Below the pieces are notes generated by a model that was not told the origin of the DNA, made no database searches, and saw nothing but the letters and a program-made list of their open reading frames with translations. The position numbers and the translations under genes are program-made. A DNA stretch of 64,000 bases from Paenibacillus phytohabitans (GTDB lineage: Bacteria; Bacillota; Bacilli; Paenibacillales; Paenibacillaceae): positions 186,001-250,000 of the forward strand of contig NZ_WHOB01000018.1 in assembly GCF_013141775.1 (NCBI RefSeq), written 5' to 3'. Shown piece by piece: positions 58,637 to 64,000 of the stretch. Each line of letters begins with the position of its first letter. The first letter of the stretch is position 1.

Positions 58637-60658
58637 TCAACTCTTTTTAAGAGTAATCTTATCTACTATAAATGTACCTCCAGATGAAGAGGCCATGTGG
58701 AAATGAACTCTCGCTGTCACCGCCCCAACTGGTGGTTTTAATGTTCCACTTACAGTAGTCCATTTACCTAACCCACTTACTTCTGCCAAGGTCACTCCGC
58801 TAATCAATTTTCCGGATGCTTCATAATAATTAACGATCAATTTAATTGTTCCATTGGACAAGTTGGTGATATTAATCAGACCGTTCAAAGCATACGATGA
58901 TTGTGTAGTTACAACAACTTCTTGATATATTCCACCTTCACCGGTAATTTCAATTTTTTGGGCTTGAATCCCGGAAGCAACAGCCAAGGTTGTCAGCTGA
59001 TAATCTCCGTAGGCTCCATATTTCCCCCAGCCGTCTGCAATACCACCAATTTGAGACCCCTCGAAATCCCCATTTGCCAATATACTTCCATCTGTACTTT
59101 TCTTAAAATTGACCATATCCACTACAAATGCTCCTCCAGACGAGGATGTTACTTGAACATGTATTCTCGCAACCACCGCTCCTGTTGGAGTTTTAATTGT
59201 ACAACCTATCGTAGTCCATACATTTAAGGTGTTTATTTCTTCAGAAGTTGATCCACTGATCGCTCTTCCTGAACTATCGAAGTAATCAACAATTAGCTTT
59301 ACAGACCCATTTTTCAAACTGCTTATATTTATGCGGCCGTTCAAGTCATACACAGTATTCCCGCTCACAGCTACATCCTGATATACCCCCCCGGAACCAG
59401 TCAGAGTAAGCATCTGAGATTGTTTACCCGAAGTTACAGTAGAACTTATAACCTGATAGACACCTGAAGCTCCGTATTTTCCCCAACCATCCGCAACACC
59501 ACCATTTTGGGATGCTTCGAAATTCCCATTTGCCAACATATTACCGTCTATACTTTTTTTCAGGGATACCATATCTACCAACACTGCTCCTCCAGAAGGA
59601 GAACCTACTTGAATATGCACTCGCGCTATTCGAGCTCCTACTGGCGTTTCAATGGTTCCACCAAATGTAGTCCAAGTATTGAGCACACCTACTTCCGTTA
59701 CAACTCCTCCACTAATTGCTTTTCCCGAAATATCAAAATAATTGATGATTAGTTGAACCTTACCATTCGACAAACTGCTTATATTTATTCGACCGTTCAA
59801 GTCATATAAAGTTTTATCATTTACAGCTATATCCTGATACAAACCTCCTACGTTAGTCATTACAAGCTTTTGAGATTGTACGCCAGAAGTCGCATTAGAG
59901 GATATCAGTTTATATTCTCCATAAGCTCCGTATTTCCCCCAACCTTCGCCCACACCATCTGTATGAGATAACTCAAAATCTCCGTTTGCCAGCATATTAC
60001 CGTATGTACTCTTCTGCATTGAAACCAAATCTATCAATAATGTCCCCCCAGCTGAAGAGGCCAAGTGAAAGTGTATCCTTGCGATATTCGTTCCCTTTGG
60101 AGTTTTCATTACTCCTCCGATAGTTGTCCATAAGTTCTGTACACCTATTTCTGCAAGAGTCTCTCCACTGATTAAATTGCCTGAACCATTGTAGTAATCA
60201 ACCCTTAGCATCACCGTTCCGTTCTGCACCGTACTTAAGTTTATTCGCCCATTCAACTCATACGCTGTATCCTCAGCTACCTGTATATCTTGATACAATC
60301 CTCCTACACCATTAGTCATTATCTTTTGAGATTGTTTACCACTTGCTACTGTAATCGTTTCTATTTCGCTTTTTGGTTGTTCATAACCCTTTCCATTATA
60401 GGTGTTCCAATAAGTCGCTGTCCCATTGTTCTGATCAGACATTTCAAAATTACCATTTTTTACAAAATTACCATTTGAATTTTTCCTGATTAAATTTCCA
60501 TTTAAATCATAATTATAATCTACAGCATTATTAAATGATTTTATTGATTCCAACCGACCATTTTTGTCATAAAAATATTCATACGCGTCCGCATATGCTT
60601 TATGAGGTAAGACAATAATTATAAATAAAATTAAAATAAATAATGTGATGTTCTTCAA
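58637..60658 (-). CDS. secreted YD-repeat-like protein with four tandem carbohydrate-binding-like modules
   Basis: A 673-residue exported protein, low in G+C. A signal peptide (LKNITLFILILFIIIVLPHKAYA) is followed by one or two YD/RHS-type repeats (YFYDKNGRLESIKSFN, VDYNYDLNGNLIRKNSNG). Then come four modules of about 147 residues, each with NGxFExS, GWGKYGAYG-like, Q(S/A)QK, GG(L/V/I)YQ(D/E), YxLNGxIN, W(T)TxxG and (A)RxHxxxxSxxGG segments, a jelly-roll pattern like CBM4/9-type modules. There is no toxin domain. TTG at 60658 has GGAG 9 nt upstream. It may be a remnant or relative of RHS/WapA surface proteins. Confidence 0.7.
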   Translation of the reverse strand: MKNITLFILILFIIIVLPHKAYADAYEYFYDKNGRLESIKSFNNAVDYNYDLNGNLIRKNSNGNFVKNGNFEMSDQNNGTATYWNTYNGKGYEQPKSEIETITVASGKQSQKIMTNGVGGLYQDIQVAEDTAYELNGRINLSTVQNGTVMLRVDYYNGSGNLISGETLAEIGVQNLWTTIGGVMKTPKGTNIARIHFHLASSAGGTLLIDLVSMQKSTYGNMLANGDFELSHTDGVGEGWGKYGAYGEYKLISSNATSGVQSQKLVMTNVGGLYQDIAVNDKTLYDLNGRINISSLSNGKVQLIINYFDISGKAISGGVVTEVGVLNTWTTFGGTIETPVGARIARVHIQVGSPSGGAVLVDMVSLKKSIDGNMLANGNFEASQNGGVADGWGKYGASGVYQVISSTVTSGKQSQMLTLTGSGGVYQDVAVSGNTVYDLNGRINISSLKNGSVKLIVDYFDSSGRAISGSTSEEINTLNVWTTIGCTIKTPTGAVVARIHVQVTSSSGGAFVVDMVNFKKSTDGSILANGDFEGSQIGGIADGWGKYGAYGDYQLTTLAVASGIQAQKIEITGEGGIYQEVVVTTQSSYALNGLINITNLSNGTIKLIVNYYEASGKLISGVTLAEVSGLGKWTTVSGTLKPPVGAVTARVHFHMASSSGGTFIVDKITLKKS

Positions 60659-61065
60659 TATTCTCAGCTCCAAATTATAAATATTATTATAGCTTTCTTA
60701 GCATCAATCCCTTACTTCCTCCTTCATACATTAAATTGTAATACAACTCAAATTCCAAAAAATTAATCCATCTTACCCTTAAATAAATATTCATTCAAAT
60801 CATAAGAATATCAACGCTACAAGTTAATATTTTCCAGAAGGTTATAGCTGAAAATATCTTTATTATCACGTACAATATAGACTAATGTTATTTTTATTTC
60901 ATCCAACTTTCTGGATTTTTATCGTTATCGGCCACCTAACGTGTCCATGGGTGAGGATGTGTTCTAGCTATTTATTGCAAGACGACTTAGGCAGTTCCCT
61001 TTAAGGATTTCTATTTTTCCCCAAATTATTGTGATTGGCATACGTAGATGATGTATAAAGTTGCC
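60659..61065. other. gene-free AT-rich stretch
   Basis: Upstream region of the YD-repeat gene on one side; AT-rich, no frame with a binding site, no clear repeat. A promoter for the minus-strand gene is probably in 60670-60800. Confidence 0.4.
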
Positions 61066-61640
61066 TTAATACGAACTTATCAAATATGCTTTGCAGTTGT
61101 TTCTGTGAGCATAGTAACGTTGTCTCCGCATAGAAGCTTCAGTTTGGCCGTTCTCGATATACTTCATGTACGGCAACTTTTCATCGTTTAACGTATAGCT
61201 TGTGTTCAATGCACCTGTCTTGTTCATTGTATTCACCACCGATCAAGGTTTAATTCCAGTTTCCTCGAACAGCTTGTCGAGCTTCTTAAAGAACTGTTTT
61301 TGTTCGTATTTCGCATAGCTTTGCTTTTATTCTGATCTTGCATTACCGTAACTACATCTTCCAATAGGTTAAAGTTTCTGCTTTCGTTGATTGGATCAGC
61401 AACCAGCAAAGAATTTACTCGTTCAATCAATCTTTCTCTTTTCTGTCCTGCTTGAACAAACTCAAGAAGGCTAAAATGCTGTGACTAATGCTACGTTGAG
61501 GTGTTTTCGTTGCCTTCATCATCAACAATTTAACTTCAAATGTTTTGGTTAAATTTGTAATCCGTTCCTTCCATCCACCGCTATACCAGAATGTCAATCG
61601 CTTTTTCCAAAGAAAAACCACATGGAGTCTGAAATTCACA
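61066..61640 (-). pseudogene. frameshifted gene remnant, family unknown
   Basis: Protein-like sequence continues across several reading frames on the minus strand: LLEFVQAGQKRERLIERVNSL, then DPINESRNFNLLEDVVTVMQ, then after a shift YAKYEQKQFFKKLDKLFEE, then a short frame starting MNKTGALNTSYTLNDEKLPY (61066-61227). The last piece has GGTGGTG upstream and could be translated as a 53-residue protein. I read the whole as one decayed gene, possibly from a mobile element. I do not recognise the family. Confidence 0.4.
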
Positions 61641-61672
61641 TGTGGTCCAATAATTAAAAAATGGTTTTAAAA

Positions 61673-62146
61673 TTAGTGTCTAGATTTTCTAAGTGCTTTC
61701 TTTATTCTTAATAATAATTGATGGTATTCTTCTCTTTCTTGATCGGAATATATCTCCTTATCTTCTGGAAAGTTCAATTCATTAGTCTTTATTAAATGCA
61801 AGAAATCCTCAACAAAAGAATTAATCATACTTTTAACAATAAAATTTTCATCCCATTCTTCCTCGTTAACTTGTGCAATTGCTTCTAATATTTCCCCGTC
61901 TCCTAAATAACCAGCAAGAGGATTTATTCTTAACCTATTCAATGCTTCTGGAATAACATATTTAAGATGCATCGATTGCCTTATTAATTTTGCTACGTCT
62001 CCATGATTTAAGTCCTTTAGCTTTACCTTCCGAATACTATTATACCAAACAGAAAGCGGTACATCTTCATCAACCTCAAAAACCTCAGTAAGGCCTTCTA
62101 ATTTTGATATATCATCAATGGTTAATTCTTCTAAGTTTCCATTCAT
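61673..62146 (-). CDS. CdiI_2-like contact-dependent-inhibition immunity protein
   Basis: A 157-residue acidic, helical protein. The middle part, VAKLIRQSMHLKYVIPEALNRL followed by INPLAGYLGDGEILEAIAQV, matches the pattern I know from CdiI_2-type immunity proteins ('R.(q/m)..l...ip.AL..L..nP...y.DGelL.a'). Such proteins protect against a cognate toxin delivered by contact. It lies 12 nt after a truncated frame that may be the tail of that toxin. AGGAGAG precedes the ATG. Low G+C like its neighbours. Confidence is moderate because the match is from memory. Confidence 0.6.
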   Translation of the reverse strand: MNGNLEELTIDDISKLEGLTEVFEVDEDVPLSVWYNSIRKVKLKDLNHGDVAKLIRQSMHLKYVIPEALNRLRINPLAGYLGDGEILEAIAQVNEEEWDENFIVKSMINSFVEDFLHLIKTNELNFPEDKEIYSDQEREEYHQLLLRIKKALRKSRH

Positions 62147-62158
62147 AATATCACTCTC

Positions 62159-62335
62159 CTATGGATTAACCGAATCTCTTATTTTCTTTACTTCATTTAA
62201 GAATTTTTGTCCTTTATTAATTGCATCTTGAACCGCCTTTTTTGTTACTTCCGATGTACCCTCAATAAATGATTTGCTTTTTTGAGTATTTTTAAGCCTA
62301 TATAAAATGATCCAAAGAACTACCCAAATTAACCT
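62159..62335 (-). pseudogene. truncated 3' end of a gene disrupted by the IS630 copy
   Basis: The final about 58 codons of a minus-strand gene: a hydrophobic stretch (LIWVVLWIILYRLKNTQKS) and an amphipathic tail (VTKKAVQDAINKGQKFLNEVKKI). The upstream part is replaced by IS630 sequence at about 62335-62345. Because it directly precedes an immunity-like gene, it may be the end of the cognate toxin, or of a membrane protein. That is inference from position. Confidence 0.45.
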
Positions 62336-62429
62336 TCGTGTCCAAAATCGGGTAATAAAAAGTAAGACGATTTGAAAGGACGTAAAGGAAATGTAAATCC
62401 CAAACGAAATTGAAGCGGTGGAACAAGCC

Positions 62430-63255
62430 ATGAAACAGACATCAGATAAGCGAATGTATGAGCGTTATCTCGCAGTTCGCCTTCGATTGGAAGGACAGAC
62501 GCTGGAACACATTTCGAAAACCCTTCATCGTACGCGAAAAACTATAGGTGGCTAACTGCATAAATATCGTAAGGGCGGACTGGATGCATTGACGATGGAA
62601 CATTCGCCGGGTAAACCTCAAAACTGACGAAAACACAGACGGACCAACTTACCAAAGTGCTTACCAACAAACGTCCGGTTGACGTTGGATTTGATGCGAA
62701 ATACACCTGGACATTGAAACTGGCCATTGGCTATATTGAGCGTGAATTCAATCAAGCTTTTAGCGAGCGTGGCCTATCTTTACTTTTGCATCGCCTTGGA
62801 TTCAGTTACACGAAAGCAACGGCTGCCGACCCAGAAGAACAACAAAAGTTTCGGGAGAAGACCGCAATCAATTTTTAAAAAAGCTCATGGACGGACAAAT
62901 CGCCCATTTGCTCTTTGAAGATGAATCCATGATTCGAGCCTACCAATCGCTGCAGTACAACTGGTTTCCTCGCGGGCAACAGCGGAAGATTAAAACGTAT
63001 GGCAAGCACGAAGGCGCCAAACTTTTTGGAACACTGGATTATGCAACGGGTAAAGTGTTTTACCAAGAAAGCGAATCGTACGATGCGAAGGTGTTCGAAC
63101 ACTTCTTAAAGTCGCTTCTTACCGAATATCCTACTGGGCAAATCGTTGTGGTACTAGACAATGAGCGTATTCATAAAGCAGCTTCCATTGAACATTTTCT
63201 ACAGGATGAACCCGATCGATCACTTCCATTGGATGCTGGTTTATGCGGTTCATAA
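62430..63255 (+). pseudogene. IS630-type transposase, 5' portion, frameshifted
   Basis: The first block (from 62430) ends at a stop near 62552; the second runs from about 62630 to 62877; the third from 62887 to 63255 and carries two of the three catalytic acidic residues (FEDES and VLDNE). The three blocks join into one transposase if two or three small changes are undone. The last about 12 residues (SLPLDAGLCGS) are not transposase but readthrough into the inverted segment. Confidence 0.8.
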
Positions 63256-63403
63256 ATCGGCTGACAGCGGTTCGAATTTTGTATCTTTTATCGTAAAAAA
63301 CGTTGTGGATGACATCGCTTTTCAACCATTTCCAGAGTCCCTCAATAGGATTGAGATTCGGAGAGTATTTGGGCAAGAACACAAACTCTAGCCGACTGTG
63401 CAT
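63221..63403 (-). pseudogene. inverted C-terminal fragment of the IS630 transposase
   Basis: On the minus strand: RLEFVFLPKYSPNLNPIEGL, WKWLKSDVIHNVFYDKRYKI and RTAVSRFMNRINQHPMEVID. It fits exactly after DEPDR of the plus-strand part. The left junction lies in a GATCGATC palindrome (63214-63221). Confidence 0.8.
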
Positions 63404-63617
63404 AAATGTGTAACTCTTTAATTCAATCTATATAGCATATTTGTACCTCACTATTTTACAAGTGCACTATAAATTAAAGAATTATTATGCACATACGTAT
63501 AAAGATTCTGGCTCAGCGGATTATTTGTCTGCCCCTTAAACGGATCTTAGTTTATAAAGCGGCGCTGTGAATAAAGCAGGTGGTAACTGAGAAAATATCC
63601 CAATCACCACCCATTAT

Positions 63618-64000
63618 TTATCTCCATTGCAATTGAGCTATTAAGTCCTTCCAATTAAGCACCTTCACATAAGATAGATCTTTTTCAGATGTTTCGTTAA
63701 TCTCCTCTTTATAGATAAAATAATCCGGCTCTCCTTCTTGATTGTTTACTACTCTAAAATCGCACCAATCTTTCTCATAGACATTTTTTAGTACAGCACT
63801 TTTATTGGTGGCTAAATTATAAAAAACTATCTCAGTTACATCAGGAATTCGATCTTCTGAAACAAAAATTACATATGAATCGTCTGCTGATAAAAAACGA
63901 TGAAAATAAAATGGGTTTATCTTGAAACAAAAATCATTATCGAGTGTTGCTCTATTTAATCTCCATACTTCACCGCTAAGATAGTCATTTTCAAGCAACA
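63618..64000 (-). CDS. hypothetical protein, 5' end outside the window
   Basis: At least 127 residues of a soluble, acidic, beta-rich protein, with HRFLSADDSYVIFVSEDRIP, VFYNLATNKSAVLKNVY and a C-terminal SYVKVLNWKDLIAQLQWR. The frame stays open to the window edge; the TTG at 63998 is the first possible start but has no visible context, so the gene probably begins outside. It is low in G+C like the immunity-type gene at 61673 and could be another immunity or accessory protein of the same toxin island. No family recognised. Confidence 0.5.
   Translation of the reverse strand, partial: LLENDYLSGEVWRLNRATLDNDFCFKINPFYFHRFLSADDSYVIFVSEDRIPDVTEIVFYNLATNKSAVLKNVYEKDWCDFRVVNNQEGEPDYFIYKEEINETSEKDLSYVKVLNWKDLIAQLQWR

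Larger units (their letters stand above)
62340..63410 (+). mobile_element. defective IS630-family element with inverted 3' part
   Basis: The plus strand encodes most of an IS630-type transposase: YERYLAVRLRLEGQTLEHI, PVDVGFDAKYTWTLKLA, LLLHRLGFSYTKAT, HLLFEDESMIRAYQSLQYNW (DDE Asp) and GQIVVVLDNERIH (second Asp). It is broken by a stop at about 62550 and further shifts. From about 63221 to 63393 the sequence is inverted: the missing C-terminus, FVFLPKYSPNLNPIEGLWKW with the last acidic residue, is encoded on the minus strand. The 3' end is also truncated. The element is therefore inactive on its own. Confidence 0.85.

Noticed and set aside
1-64000. tRNA or rRNA genes
   Set aside because: No cloverleaf with a TTCRANNC arm and CCA end and no rRNA-like stretch was noticed; a covariance-model scan would be decisive.

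Overview
The window reads as chromosomal DNA of a Paenibacillus-like, spore-forming member of the Bacillota. The signs are strong AAGGAGG-type ribosome binding sites, YesM/YesN two-component pairs beside LplB/YtcP-type sugar transporters, a GH74-X2-CBM3 xyloglucanase, a DUF3231 protein, a yjlC-ndh pair, a stalk-domain protein and a sigma-K-like promoter. Assignment is by family recognition only; no database search was possible.

Layout. Positions 1-7400 hold small membrane, secreted and lipoprotein genes, a thermonuclease, a stalk-domain protein and, at the edge, the N-terminus of a membrane sensor that may be an AgrC-like kinase. Positions 7780-24560 are a plant-polysaccharide locus. On the minus strand lie a YesM sensor kinase, a YesN regulator, two permeases, a solute-binding lipoprotein, a six-hairpin glycosidase and a GH43 enzyme. 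On the plus strand a LacI regulator and a GH94 cellobiose phosphorylase share a 14-16 bp operator. A GH127 beta-L-arabinofuranosidase lies divergent to an AraC regulator. Positions 24600-49600 are ordinary accessory and housekeeping genes: DUF3231, YitT, a split ThrE-type exporter, a CPA1 antiporter, acetyltransferases, GT14, CatE-like dioxygenase, Rrf2, DJ-1, methionine aminopeptidase, GDSL hydrolase, yjlC-ndh, nitroreductase, an ECF sigma/anti-sigma pair, LysR and SDR. Positions 44967-45958 form a gene-poor kilobase with repeats, a good promoter and a long hairpin.

Positions 49720-58446 hold the GH74 xyloglucanase under a perfect cre site, then a membrane-anchored phosphoesterase divergent from a VTC-domain / DUF4956 / CotH-kinase operon. 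The region between the last two carries PhoP-like boxes and a second 11-bp direct repeat. This is the most interesting candidate system in the window: a possible bacterial counterpart of the polyphosphate-making VTC complex linked to a surface kinase and to phosphate control.

Positions 58600-64000 are AT-rich and look acquired and decaying. They contain a secreted YD-repeat protein with four tandem about 147-residue modules, a frameshifted gene remnant, a CdiI-like immunity gene next to a truncated tail that could be its toxin, an IS630 copy whose 3' end is inverted, and a partial unknown gene. Three cre-like sites (SBP, GDSL, GH74) tie the sugar genes to catabolite control. Two intergenic clusters 20 kb apart each carry four imperfect palindromes at about 50-bp spacing. 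No tRNA, rRNA or CRISPR array was seen.
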